Made by a program: the position numbers and the translations under genes. Below are positions 10,593 to 19,909 of a stretch of 64,000 nt of DNA, piece by piece. Origin of the DNA: Lachancea thermotolerans CBS 6340 (Eukaryota > Ascomycota > Saccharomycetes > Saccharomycetales > Saccharomycetaceae); assembly GCF_000142805.1 (NCBI RefSeq), contig NC_013078.1, forward strand, positions 124,001 through 188,000. Reading direction: 5' to 3'. The notes beneath the pieces are model-generated. The model saw only the letters and a list, made by a program, of their open reading frames with translations, was not told the DNA's origin and did no database searches. The first letter of the stretch is position 1. Each line of letters opens with the position of its first letter.

Positions 10593-12791
10593 CTAAAAAT
10601 TGCAGTTCTTGAAGTCGCGGATAGGCTGTAGTTCTTGATATTTGACGCAGTTCCACAGGGACGTTTCTAATCTTTCTGTGTCGTCGTAATTTTCGTAGAC
10701 GCGTGACAGATACCACCACACTTCAGGGGCATGGCAGCCCTCGATTGATCTTTCGACTACTTCTTCGAGTACCATTTTCAGTCTGGCGTATGCAGCTGAT
10801 CTATCTTTTTCGCCAGTGAAGGCGTCGAGACCAGCAGCCGACGGCGTTTGGGGTTGTAGTTGATGCGAGGAATTTTCTTGGCTGGTTGGAACCAGGCATT
10901 TAGCGAAGCCCACGATGGCATCGATATTCAGAGCATCATAAAATAGGACTTTCTCGAAAGAACGAAGGGCTTTTTTGCCATCGACGTCCAACGAGAGATA
11001 TCCATCGGCCAGATCATTGTTCAAATTTTGGAAATTCTTGGTTACATTACGTGATTCCGCCAGGGCTTCACGAGCGTCTACGATTAGGCCCTGCGTCAAA
11101 TAGAGCTTTACAGCAAACAGCCATACAGACTGATGGAGGTAGTCTTTGGTTTTGTTGTAAGCAGAGCCCAAGTCGCCGTTTTTCCCGTTTTCTGGGAAGG
11201 CAAAGTTGAACAGTTCAAATAGCTCTGGCAGAAGTTCAAGCGCATCATTAACTCCAAACATTTCCTGGATGATTGCCAACTGGGTTAGCTTCAAATGGAT
11301 CAGCTGCCACCTGTCGCGGGCTGGCGCTTGGGGATCTTCATGGACGGCGTTTTCCAGCGCTTGAAGCACTGAGCAAACGATTTTGAATGAAACGTTTTTG
11401 TCCTCTTTGATAGACTCACAGAGCGCTAGCAGGTGCCAGGCTTTGTAGTTTTCAGGCTCTCTTTCTAGAATGTTTGACTTGAGGAATTTTACGGCATGCG
11501 TTATCTCCCTCTTTTGTGCCAACGTGAATGCGTAGTTGAAGGCTATCTTGGAATTATCTGGCCTAGCAGCAAGCGCATTAGCCAGATAATAGGTGTGGTT
11601 GTCGTTAAGCAACTTGTCCAAATCTTCGCGACTATATTCGTATAATGCGTTCCACGACCTGGCAAGTAAACTAGAAGCCCTTTCGGGCACAAAAACCCTC
11701 GTGCCTTCTGAGGCCCATTCGATGGACCGCTCAACTTTCACCAGGGGGAGCGCGGAGTCCTCATAGAAGCTGCATAAGAGCCCTTCAAACCTCTTCATTA
11801 CATCCTTCAATGCAAATATCTTCGGTATATCACGACCTTCAGATCTTGAAACGATGTGTTCGTAAGCGTCGATTATGGCAAGCACGTCAAACCACTCGCC
11901 GTTATTGAGATCTCTGTAGCTTCTGTTGTAGTTAAGGAAAACGTTGAAGTTCAGAATCGACTCTCGAAGCTGGTTTTCGCGTCCGAAGTATATCATAGCA
12001 GTTTTGGTTACTATCATACTCTGGAAAGTTCGTGACATTGACTCAACCACAAAAGAATGCCAATCGGGAGATAATTCGGACTTGGTGCTCCTTAAGTAAT
12101 GCTGGAGAACTAAGTGGAATTGCTCAAGCGAGGCATTGTTAGCCTCTTCAGCATTGGGGAACTTTGCAGATGCTAAAATCGTCTTTCCCAGTGCGAGCAG
12201 CTCCTGGTCATGGCCATCAGGCTCTGACATGATAGCAATGAAGGAGGAGATAACGGTGCGAGGAAACGCAGAGATTGCTTGGCTCCAATTCATGGAGAGA
12301 CGTGATATAATACGGTCCAGGTAATGATAAGTCAACACATTAGATTCTTTTGGGAGTGAAGTAACAACTTCTGGCAGATGTTTGACGTAAAAGTCTCTTG
12401 ATTTATCACCACGTAGCAACCCGCTGTAGTACAAGTTTTCAACAGACAGAAAGGTTCCAAACGCACCTTGTGCCGCCGATATTTTTGCAGACTCGGCCAA
12501 GCACTTGTCAGCTGTTTGTGGGTGCGACAGATGGTAGTTCAAGATTCCCGCCAAATTCAGCCATACTTTTTCCACAAGGGCATCGCTAGAGTCCCGCTCG
12601 AACCTGTTGCACTCTTCCAACAGCACTTTGCAAGCCGCCTCTTTAATTATGCCTTTCTGATGAACGTGGTAGTGCACTCGATACTGCAAGCTTAGCACTT
12701 GATTCAAGCGCTTGTTCTTTGTGCGGAATTCGCTAGCACCCAGCAAACGTGAGCCAAGGGCCGCTTCTACCTGCTCGTAGTCTTCCTGCAT
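10593..12791 (-). CDS. YPP1: TPR protein of the plasma-membrane PI4-kinase complex
   Basis: 732 aa (S. cerevisiae Ypp1, 817 aa). Ypp1 with Efr3 anchors the phosphatidylinositol 4-kinase Stt4 in plasma-membrane patches; it is the TTC7 homologue. The protein is helical, with tetratricopeptide-like repeats clearest in the C-terminal half (KAWHLLALCESIKEDKNVS, ALRSFEKVLFYDALNIDAI, PEVWWYLSRVYENYDD). Its end, YQELQPIRDFKNCNF, matches the S. cerevisiae terminus closely. The start is the ATG at 12791 (MQEDYEQVEAAL). The frame is open a little further upstream but without another ATG. The shorter length reflects missing loops, not truncation. Confidence 0.93.
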   Translation of the reverse strand: MQEDYEQVEAALGSRLLGASEFRTKNKRLNQVLSLQYRVHYHVHQKGIIKEAACKVLLEECNRFERDSSDALVEKVWLNLAGILNYHLSHPQTADKCLAESAKISAAQGAFGTFLSVENLYYSGLLRGDKSRDFYVKHLPEVVTSLPKESNVLTYHYLDRIISRLSMNWSQAISAFPRTVISSFIAIMSEPDGHDQELLALGKTILASAKFPNAEEANNASLEQFHLVLQHYLRSTKSELSPDWHSFVVESMSRTFQSMIVTKTAMIYFGRENQLRESILNFNVFLNYNRSYRDLNNGEWFDVLAIIDAYEHIVSRSEGRDIPKIFALKDVMKRFEGLLCSFYEDSALPLVKVERSIEWASEGTRVFVPERASSLLARSWNALYEYSREDLDKLLNDNHTYYLANALAARPDNSKIAFNYAFTLAQKREITHAVKFLKSNILEREPENYKAWHLLALCESIKEDKNVSFKIVCSVLQALENAVHEDPQAPARDRWQLIHLKLTQLAIIQEMFGVNDALELLPELFELFNFAFPENGKNGDLGSAYNKTKDYLHQSVWLFAVKLYLTQGLIVDAREALAESRNVTKNFQNLNNDLADGYLSLDVDGKKALRSFEKVLFYDALNIDAIVGFAKCLVPTSQENSSHQLQPQTPSAAGLDAFTGEKDRSAAYARLKMVLEEVVERSIEGCHAPEVWWYLSRVYENYDDTERLETSLWNCVKYQELQPIRDFKNCNF

Positions 12792-12941
12792 TGCTTCGCG
12801 TATCCAGACAGTCCCACTGGCTCTCAATTCGTTCTATCCAGCCTTGCAGATCTTCCTCCAACAGTAGACTAATACGTGCATAGTGCTGATGCCTTCTTGT
12901 TTTATATCACTAACTACGTACACACAACAGTTTCGCGCCCA

Positions 12942-13535
12942 TCAGGCAGCGGGCGTCGGAGTGGTGGTGGTGGGCTTCTTCTTTTTCTTCATGTCCATCT
13001 GCTCAACCTTGACCTCCTTCAGTCCCTTTTCCTCAAGCAGTTTCTGGATGTATGTTTCTGCCTCGTCGGCAACATCGCCTTGGATGATGATTTCCTCCTT
13101 TTTCTCGGCGTTCTTGGAGACCGAGCACCCAGTAGCGAACTTAGACGCGAACGTCTTAGCCAGTTTCTTCATGTCGATCTCAAAGACCTCGAGCCCGGCA
13201 ATGGCAACCATGGTCTTGCGCTTTGTTCTAGCTTCACGCTTGATGATAACTTTAGACGATAGCTTCTTCGCCAGCTCCCTCTGCTCGCGGTTCTCCTGCT
13301 TAGACTGCAGCTTCAGCAGGTCCTTTTCTAGCTTCTCTTCTCTTTCTTCCCCGATAGAAGATCCAGCCAACTTGGCGGCCGCATCCTCTACTTCAGCGTC
13401 CCCGTACAGGCTCTGATATTTTTCTGGATGGTTTTCCAACAGCCAAACTTTGCACCTCTTTAGTTTTCCGGTGAACTCACAAAATTCTGGAGGAAAGGAG
13501 CAAACTCCGCAGTAGATAACTGTTCTGAGCGACAT
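12942..13535 (-). CDS. TMA22: Translation machinery-associated protein, DENR family
   Basis: 197 aa (S. cerevisiae Tma22, 198 aa). It is the yeast DENR homologue and works with Tma20 to remove deacylated tRNA from 40S subunits after termination. The N-terminal region has the DENR zinc-binding pattern (YCGVCSFPPEFCEFTG). A central coiled, charged stretch (EEREEKLEKDLLKLQSKQE) follows, then a SUI1/eIF1-like domain (about 100-185, with VIIKREARTKRKTMVAIAGLE). The Lys-rich tail ends in a Thr/Pro run. In S. cerevisiae it is YJR014W, near ILV3, and here it sits between two YGR-side genes. A PAC motif lies in the shared promoter with FYV8. Confidence 0.95.
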   Translation of the reverse strand: MSLRTVIYCGVCSFPPEFCEFTGKLKRCKVWLLENHPEKYQSLYGDAEVEDAAAKLAGSSIGEEREEKLEKDLLKLQSKQENREQRELAKKLSSKVIIKREARTKRKTMVAIAGLEVFEIDMKKLAKTFASKFATGCSVSKNAEKKEEIIIQGDVADEAETYIQKLLEEKGLKEVKVEQMDMKKKKKPTTTTPTPAA

Positions 13536-13569
13536 GATTTTTGTCTAAGCTTTCGTCGTATTGAGTCGC

Positions 13570-13577
13570 GCGATGAG
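13570..13577 (+). promoter_or_regulatory. PAC motif in the TMA22-FYV8 promoter
   Basis: GCGATGAG followed by CT, an exact match to the PAC element bound by Dot6/Tod6 in S. cerevisiae and typical of ribosome-biogenesis and translation genes. It lies 35 bp upstream of the TMA22 ATG in the divergent intergenic region. That it controls TMA22 rather than FYV8 is inference. Confidence 0.5.
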
Positions 13578-13754
13578 CTTTTTGGTGTAATTTCTTAGAA
13601 AGCGAAGTCGCATCTCTAATAGAAAACAATTATCATAATATTGGTCATGAAGAACGAAGGACTGAGTTCGGAAACTTGAAGGCCTCTTAGAAGCCTCTTC
13701 GTGACAGCAGTTCCCAACTTCTGTAGAGACTCAGGAACGGCTAGGCCCTCCAAA

Positions 13755-16211
13755 ATGTCTGATAATGTTGAGAGGAGAAAGTCCCAGAGATGGGTGAGTG
13801 TCGGCAAAGGTTCTTATGACGGCAAAGAATGGGACAGCAGCGATGAGGACGGATCGTATGAGGCTTGGGAAGATGACAATGGGGAAACTGCGCAGTCGCC
13901 AAAAAGAAGCGGAACTGTGACTAAGTTGCCACCGCTGCCAAAGCTCCAGTATGGCAGGGACGTTGACAGCGCCCCCGAGGGGAGCAATGGCTCGAGCCCG
14001 AAGCTCGAATCCACGAGTTCCAACCTCGACCAGCTTATGAGCCAAATTTCGCACGAGATGACCCCGAGGTCTGAGTCGAGAGAGCGATTTTCCCCCAACG
14101 ATGGGACTCCTAGGCCACCGCGGCAATTCGGTGATGAAGGCGATGAACACTCGAGCGCGTTCAGTTACTCGGATTCTGAGGAAGAGCTGCAAGTTTCGAA
14201 GACCGGGTACTTCTCAAACATGGTAGGTGCCACGCAAAGCGCCGGGAGAAGTGGTAGTTACTCGGATGATGAAGTGTATGTCACCCCTGATCCCTCCAGC
14301 CTGTCGCGAGCAACTGCCGAGCCAGAAGCCGCGAGGATGGACACGCGTGGGTCGGACTCGGCCTCAAGCGCAGCACACGCATCCAAATCTGAACTTGAGA
14401 GATATAATGCCTCTCCTGATGACCGAGAATCCATGTCAGCCTCTACTACTGAGGTCTCAAAGTCATCCTCTCCTAAAGAAAATAGTGCTTCACTCAGCGG
14501 CGGGCAGCCCGCCTCAGTTAAAAGTGACAATGGAAGCTCCGAAACTGACCATCTGACCGGTTCTGTCCTCTCTTCTGCGGATGAGGTACATACTGGAAGC
14601 AAGGATGTGCAATCTGGCCTCGAAAGTGTTCAAGGCTCACAACCGTCAGGCAGTGCAGTAGAAGAAAGCAAGGAAACAATTTCAAAGGGTACTCTAGCGC
14701 ATCAAGGCGACGATACTGCGCCTCAACAAGAGCCACATGAATCGCATGGGACCCCAATTAAAGATGCAAGAAACAATTCTTCTGACGAGTACGGCGATAA
14801 TGAGTCGTTTTTCAACCATTATGGTAACAATAGCTCGCAATCTTCTCCCGCGAATAATCCAGATAATTCCCCAAAAAAGCACGATTCATCCCCTCTGAAA
14901 CTGCGGCAATCATCTAAGACTCAACTTGGTTACGAGAATGTGAAGTCTCAAGCACAAGATGAGAACAGCAGCGACAACGCTAGCTCCACGTCGGAGCCAG
15001 GGAGTTTCAAATTCAAGGACCGCGTAAGAGAATCCATTCTTGAAAGCAGCGATGAAGACATCGGAGATGATGAAAGTGTTCTTAGGGTGCCGACAAGCGG
15101 CTACTACGCAAAAATGTTGAAAGATTCATCGCAGGCCGAGCGCGGCGATGATCAGAGTACTGAAACTGAGGGTAGCAGCATAGTGAGCTCTGAAACAGAT
15201 ACAGGCTCAATAACGAAAAGCATTAATGGAAGTAATCAAGACGGGGCAACTACACCTGAAGCTATTTCGCCAAGGAAACATAATGAGGAAGACCAGACCA
15301 CTGACACTGAACCGCTTGAGGAGCAGGAAGGCTCAAAAAATCTTCAATCAAGACAATCAATAAACCTTGGTAAGTGGCAGCCCGATACTGACGCTACGAG
15401 AGCGGCATTTCTCGGAGAGGCAAGGCCGGAGGTGCCCGAGGACTTCGTGATTGACCAGGATGGAAATATGGTTGACGTAAACCCCTCCAGTATGAGAAAT
15501 CCTCGTGTAGTTTCAACCTACTCGGAGGCCGAAAGCGCTTGGAATGCATTTCCTTCCGCTGGAAACGCTGAAGGTGATCTTGATACCATTTATGACACGA
15601 AAACGATATATGATAATCAAACGATTTACAACGTTCCTGGCATCGCCACCAATAACAGTTCGTTACCGCCTCTCCCTAATAACATCTCAGCCTTAGAATC
15701 TAGCGACAGTGCTGCAGTAACTGACTCAGATTCGATCCTCAGGCATCTCAGCGGCGAGAAGAAACCACATTTTTCAAATCTGAAGGAAAACTTCTCAGTA
15801 CACACTCCAAACTCTGAGGAAATTGCTCAAGTTAGAGGCCGAGAGGCTCCATCAGTCAATTTAGACTCGCTGATAAGCGCTAAAGGAAAAACGCATGCCA
15901 TGAAAATCAGTGATCTCAGGAATCACTCCGAACAACTTAATGCTTACGATACAGGGCTACACACATGGATAAATTATGCGCTGAAGAATTCAAGTTCTGA
16001 CAAAGATTACATCTTCCAGGACTATAAAGTCAACAAACATGTTAGGGACGCATATGCGCAAGCAGACGAATTGAGTAAAAAGATGACTGTCAGTAACACG
16101 GTGGCAAACGTAAACCAGAACGTCTCACATCTGAAACGCAAAGTTTTCTCTCACACAATGAAGGAAAAGTCCAAGGGTCTGTTTTCTTCTATTGGTAAGA
16201 AGAAAGCTTAG
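13755..16211 (+). CDS. FYV8: Large disordered Ser-rich protein, Fyv8 family
   Basis: 818 aa (S. cerevisiae Fyv8, 817 aa). The molecular role is poorly known; S. cerevisiae mutants are sensitive to K1 killer toxin. Most of the chain is Ser/Asp/Glu/Asn-rich and probably disordered. Two ordered-looking blocks stand out: the N terminus (QRWVSVGKGSYDGKEW) and the C terminus (about 690-818), which contains a helical block (GLHTWINYALKNSS). A motif of the form TGYFSNM/SGYYAKML occurs twice (near residues 155 and 455), perhaps a short binding motif. The start at 13755 has a good AAAATG context; an upstream in-frame ATG at 13701 adds 18 residues. Synteny (YGR196C beside SKI6, YGR195W) supports the call. 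Confidence 0.88.
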   Translation: MSDNVERRKSQRWVSVGKGSYDGKEWDSSDEDGSYEAWEDDNGETAQSPKRSGTVTKLPPLPKLQYGRDVDSAPEGSNGSSPKLESTSSNLDQLMSQISHEMTPRSESRERFSPNDGTPRPPRQFGDEGDEHSSAFSYSDSEEELQVSKTGYFSNMVGATQSAGRSGSYSDDEVYVTPDPSSLSRATAEPEAARMDTRGSDSASSAAHASKSELERYNASPDDRESMSASTTEVSKSSSPKENSASLSGGQPASVKSDNGSSETDHLTGSVLSSADEVHTGSKDVQSGLESVQGSQPSGSAVEESKETISKGTLAHQGDDTAPQQEPHESHGTPIKDARNNSSDEYGDNESFFNHYGNNSSQSSPANNPDNSPKKHDSSPLKLRQSSKTQLGYENVKSQAQDENSSDNASSTSEPGSFKFKDRVRESILESSDEDIGDDESVLRVPTSGYYAKMLKDSSQAERGDDQSTETEGSSIVSSETDTGSITKSINGSNQDGATTPEAISPRKHNEEDQTTDTEPLEEQEGSKNLQSRQSINLGKWQPDTDATRAAFLGEARPEVPEDFVIDQDGNMVDVNPSSMRNPRVVSTYSEAESAWNAFPSAGNAEGDLDTIYDTKTIYDNQTIYNVPGIATNNSSLPPLPNNISALESSDSAAVTDSDSILRHLSGEKKPHFSNLKENFSVHTPNSEEIAQVRGREAPSVNLDSLISAKGKTHAMKISDLRNHSEQLNAYDTGLHTWINYALKNSSSDKDYIFQDYKVNKHVRDAYAQADELSKKMTVSNTVANVNQNVSHLKRKVFSHTMKEKSKGLFSSIGKKKA

Positions 16212-16264
16212 GATTTTTCCTTGAAAGCATTCTGGTAAACCGGTTTATGATTTTTCGTTATATA

Positions 16265-17002
16265 TCAAGTAGACATGTTAGCAAGCCTTCTTTCACCATG
16301 TTTCCGTAGCTCCTTGTCCATGAGCTCCCTGATCCGGTGAGACCCTGCAATGCCGATAGCGAGTACACTTTCCATCCTATCTAGAGGAATTTTGTCCTCC
16401 ACCAAGAGGAGAGAAAGCTTCTCCGACTTTCCGACAACACCCAGCGTTACGCTACTCATCGCATTCTCCTCGACTGAGTTAAGGTCTAGCAACGGTGTGG
16501 TATCATAAAGCCCTATAGATACGCCGCTGATATAGTCGTACATTGCAATACCTGCATCGATCAGCGCTAATGTTATTCCGTTGATTAAGCTGCTCATGAG
16601 GCCACCATCTTGTTGCAGCACATGTATTTGTATCTCGATCTGAGTACGTGGGTACAGGTGTAGCATCACGTTTTTCTCAAACGTACGAACTAAAGCTGTT
16701 TGCATCTCCAGCACTCGTCTTTCATTCTTATGACTGGACTTGCTTCTTTCAATCTTGGAGAATCGAGTAATATTGAGAGCTACGGATATAGTGGCTTTGG
16801 TGACGTTCATCTGGGAGCGAAGCTTTGGCTCCTGCGGCCCGGTAACAAGAGTTATAACCTTGTTGTTTCCTTGTTCAAGGTATGACGAGCCGTCTGATGC
16901 GTTTGCATGGGTGTTGATCGAACACTCCAACCGACGAAGCTCATTCCACCGACGCCCGTCTACTCTCAGGCCCTCTGGCGAATATATTTCGAGTCTGGAC
17001 AT
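16265..17002 (-). CDS. SKI6: Exosome core subunit Rrp41/Ski6, RNase PH fold
   Basis: 245 aa (S. cerevisiae 246 aa). It is an essential ring subunit of the RNA exosome in nucleus and cytoplasm, with an RNase PH fold that is catalytically inactive in eukaryotes. The N terminus (LEIYSPEGLRVDGRRWNELR) and the LQQDGGLMSSLINGITLALIDAG block are typical of Rrp41. It is convergent with FYV8, only 53 bp apart. Its upstream side is an exceptionally long 961-bp gap. Confidence 0.97.
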   Translation of the reverse strand: MSRLEIYSPEGLRVDGRRWNELRRLECSINTHANASDGSSYLEQGNNKVITLVTGPQEPKLRSQMNVTKATISVALNITRFSKIERSKSSHKNERRVLEMQTALVRTFEKNVMLHLYPRTQIEIQIHVLQQDGGLMSSLINGITLALIDAGIAMYDYISGVSIGLYDTTPLLDLNSVEENAMSSVTLGVVGKSEKLSLLLVEDKIPLDRMESVLAIGIAGSHRIRELMDKELRKHGERRLANMST

Positions 17003-17963
17003 AGGATGGGACTTTTGGGACTGCTTTTTGTTGATTCCTTGGTGTTGCTGAGTAGCCGAGATGACCTGTAGAATTTTCTAAAAAACTAAGCTCTACTACG
17101 ATCAAGATGTTGACATAAATAAAAAGGCAGGCAAAAGATGCTCTTTGAATAGAGATTCCCAACACTTCAACGCCATGTCAAACTTTTAGCCTAAACCTCT
17201 TTATCTCTGTTAGAGGCCGACTAAAGATTTTCTTGGCATCTGATGGCTGTCAAAAGATGACTTCAAACAATACATAATTACCAGGACATTAAAGAGGAAA
17301 CTTTGAGATTTTCTTAGATGCTAGAATTACATGGAACTTCAGCCAACGCGGTAAGCAATATCAGATTTTAACATGAAGTGGGTGAACCAACACCCTTGAA
17401 CCTTTGTATAATTTCTCTGAAGAGCTTTTCGGGATCTCAATGGTGATGAGTTCAAAAGATGCAAAGCTGTAGCTTAACTTCGCCATATTAAGATTTGCCT
17501 GTATGCTCTAAGCATGAAATTCGTTTGTACCGCTGCAAATGACAGATGGATACGCAAGCAAGCTTGTTGCTCGACGATATCAGCTTCACAGCACATGTGC
17601 GTATCCTATCCTAACCAGTAAGCTGCTGCAACTGCCACTTTCGGGCCGCCTGTAGGGCATGTACAGTGCGAATGCGTAGAAACTGGGGCGGTTAAGCCGC
17701 CTTTTTTTGGGGCTCATCAATGCGCTCGGTTGGTAAAAACTCGGCAACCGAGTCTTCGCGCTGTTTCTTGAAACGCCTGTCTTAGTGGGCTTTGGTGAGC
17801 ATCGGTGGAAGAATCATGTTGGACCTGCGCCTCTTCTGTGTATATGCCGCTTGTCTCACTTTGGCTTGAATTGATTTTGGGCGTGCTCGTGAACATTTAA
17901 GGACTTGTAACTCCGGAAGCTTACTGTAGCAATTGAAGTAGTTTTCGTTTCTTTCAGCGGTGA
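17003..17963. other. Long gap with three inverted repeats, possible ncRNA locus
   Basis: This is 961 bp between the SKI6 start and the GPI14 stop, much longer than nearby gaps, with no credible protein gene. Three inverted repeats cluster in its centre. They are GGATACGCA (17548-17556) with TGCGTATCC (17598-17606); GGCGG (17687-17691) with CCGCC (17697-17701), followed at once by seven T (17702-17708); and CTCGGTTG (17725-17732) with CAACCGAG (17745-17752). A structured non-coding RNA is possible. So is a complex SKI6 promoter. I recognise no known snRNA, snoRNA or tRNA here. Confidence 0.35.
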
Positions 17964-19148
17964 TTAGCGCTTCTTCTTTTCTTCAGACAGTTCTGTCTTA
18001 ACCTTGAAATCGTCTATAAACTGGCCGAGAATCCAGACGTTACCCAAAAAGAACGAAAGACTAGCCAGGAAGAGTCCTGGGTAAAACACGTTCTTGCCTT
18101 TAAATTCCAGCAAGTAGCCAAAAAACAGCCAAGCGCCTTGGGTCCCAACCCAAATCAAAGCCATTGTTAGGCCCTTTTTCAGTGTGATGCTTGTCCGCGC
18201 TAAGTAAAAAGGAAGGAATATGAGATACCAGATGAAATACTGCGATGTGCAAACCTTGTTGTAAGTGACAAAAGCAAACGTCTGAATGAACAATAAAGAG
18301 AGCAGGCTGTTAAAGCTTGGATCGCGAAGTAACAGCGGCACCACCCCCAAAGTAATGGCAGCTTGTGGCAAAAATGCTAGCTTGGCCCAAAAACTATCCG
18401 TGGGCAACGCAGACTCGAAATAAAGAAGCATATGGAAAACAGAAAAGTTGTGTCTATGATCTGTTCTTGAAAGATGGTAGAAGTAAGCGTTGTCCAAGAA
18501 TTCCATCCCATATATCTGGTACATCCAATAAGAAGTCCCTGCCAAGGCAAGAATTGCAGAGACTCCAACCTTGAAAACGTTAAAAAGGCCGCCTTGCCTC
18601 TGACGGTAAACATAAACTGCAATTGGGATGCTGTAGATGATCGGGTATATTTTAAAATGGATCGCGAACCCTAAAAATAAGCCTGATAGCACAAACTGGC
18701 GGGCCTTAAGGAAATACAAGGATAACAAAATTAGAAAGCATAAAACGCTCTCTGCGTTGCCCCTGGTGCTTATAGTAATGACCATAAAATTCAAAAGCCA
18801 TAATGAGCTTAGAATAAGCTTCTTGCGTTTGCTCTGCGCCTCGAGCAAATTCAAAATTAGGAGCCCTGTTAGCAAGTCAAATAGCACAAACATCATTTTG
18901 CCGAAGTGGATCCATTGTAGGTAATGATTAGGGACCAAAAGCCAACTCAGAAGCGGCGTATACCTGTAAGTATCCCTCAAGTATGGCGACAATCCGTGAA
19001 ATACGTACGAAGCAGCATCATTGAAAACAAAATAGTCCACGTCTGTATACTTCACTTCAAAGTATTTATCCTGATAAATCCCGTAGAAGAAAAAACCAAG
19101 CCTTAAGGCGAGGGCTCCCAAAAAGAGAGAAACAGTCGCTGTGTCCAT
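17964..19148 (-). CDS. GPI14: GPI mannosyltransferase I catalytic subunit
   Basis: 394 aa (S. cerevisiae Gpi14, 403 aa). It adds the first mannose to the GPI-anchor precursor on the lumenal side of the ER membrane (PIG-M family, GT50). The protein is polytopic. The family DXD motif is in KYTDVDYFVFNDAA (first lumenal loop, about residue 38), followed by SPYLRDTYRYTPLLSW. A lysine-rich tail (SEEKKKR) fits ER retention. The start is the ATG at 19148 (MDTATVSLFLGALA), giving an N-terminal membrane segment; the frame extends 14 codons upstream without an ATG. Synteny: YJR013W, beside TMA22 in S. cerevisiae. Confidence 0.95.
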   Translation of the reverse strand: MDTATVSLFLGALALRLGFFFYGIYQDKYFEVKYTDVDYFVFNDAASYVFHGLSPYLRDTYRYTPLLSWLLVPNHYLQWIHFGKMMFVLFDLLTGLLILNLLEAQSKRKKLILSSLWLLNFMVITISTRGNAESVLCFLILLSLYFLKARQFVLSGLFLGFAIHFKIYPIIYSIPIAVYVYRQRQGGLFNVFKVGVSAILALAGTSYWMYQIYGMEFLDNAYFYHLSRTDHRHNFSVFHMLLYFESALPTDSFWAKLAFLPQAAITLGVVPLLLRDPSFNSLLSLLFIQTFAFVTYNKVCTSQYFIWYLIFLPFYLARTSITLKKGLTMALIWVGTQGAWLFFGYLLEFKGKNVFYPGLFLASLSFFLGNVWILGQFIDDFKVKTELSEEKKKR

Positions 19149-19330
19149 GCCTGACTCCCTTATCAAATATCGATCAACTGCGCTAGGCAAATCCTGAGAT
19201 GAACTTGAGCTTATGGACGCGGTTTCTAACAGTAAATTTCAAAACTCGGTTGAAAAATAATGAAATCAAGGGTCTCTAAGCCAAAACCCACGGAGGAGAC
19301 CGAACACATTCAACACGCATCGTAACCATC

Positions 19331-19672
19331 ATGAGTGGGCCACTAACATATGAGGAGTTAGTAGATCATATCGTGAATGAGAAGCCCATCCCCAACATAC
19401 TGAGCGTCCCCAACGTTACATTAGACCCATCTTTAGTCACTAAATCAAATATGAAACCCCGGCCCAAACCCTGGGAGCGGAATAACGCCGCAACTAGTGA
19501 GTTGGCTGGCGAACCACCACATCAGCAGACTGCAGTAGCAGAGGGGCCCGAAATATGCACTCGTTCTCGCAGTTCTGAGAGTCTCTCAAAGTACTATGCT
19601 ATTGAGGCGGAGTTTGAGCAACAGTTGCAGAGCTTCCTGGGCGGGAACGAGGAAAGCGAGAAGTTGCAATGA
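19331..19672 (+). CDS. PEX39: Peroxisomal PTS2 import factor Pex39-like
   Basis: 113 aa. Synteny places it at S. cerevisiae YJR012C, between GPI14 and the YJR011C-like gene. YJR012C is described as Pex39, which helps Pex7 deliver PTS2 cargo and shares a KPWE motif with Pex13. Two hallmarks are seen: an N-terminal helix ending in PIPNI (19-23) and KPWE at 46-49 within a basic MKPRPKPWER stretch. A C-terminal helix (SKYYAIEAEFEQQLQSFLG) follows. It is divergent from GPI14, 182 bp between ATGs. The protein is short and otherwise low in complexity, so the name rests on the motifs and gene order. Confidence 0.8.
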   Translation: MSGPLTYEELVDHIVNEKPIPNILSVPNVTLDPSLVTKSNMKPRPKPWERNNAATSELAGEPPHQQTAVAEGPEICTRSRSSESLSKYYAIEAEFEQQLQSFLGGNEESEKLQ

Positions 19673-19909
19673 GAACCGGGACTGGGTCCTGAAGTTCCCA
19701 TCTACTGTTGCCGCGTTACGATTTTTTTTGCATGGTTCTAAGGGAGAACCTCTCAGCATGGGTAAAGGCATTGATAAGGTACTCAGTACATAATTAACAT
19801 ATTCTGTATCTTTGAACAAAGACGAACGGCTTTTCCGGTCGCTGAGAAAAGGCGTTTCAACTCTAATCTATCATATTGGGTTCAACGCATTTCAGGCTAG
19901 CGCCCTCAC

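Noticed and set aside
17453-17459. C box GTGATGA of a C/D snoRNA
   Set aside because: No CTGA D box within the next 100 nt.
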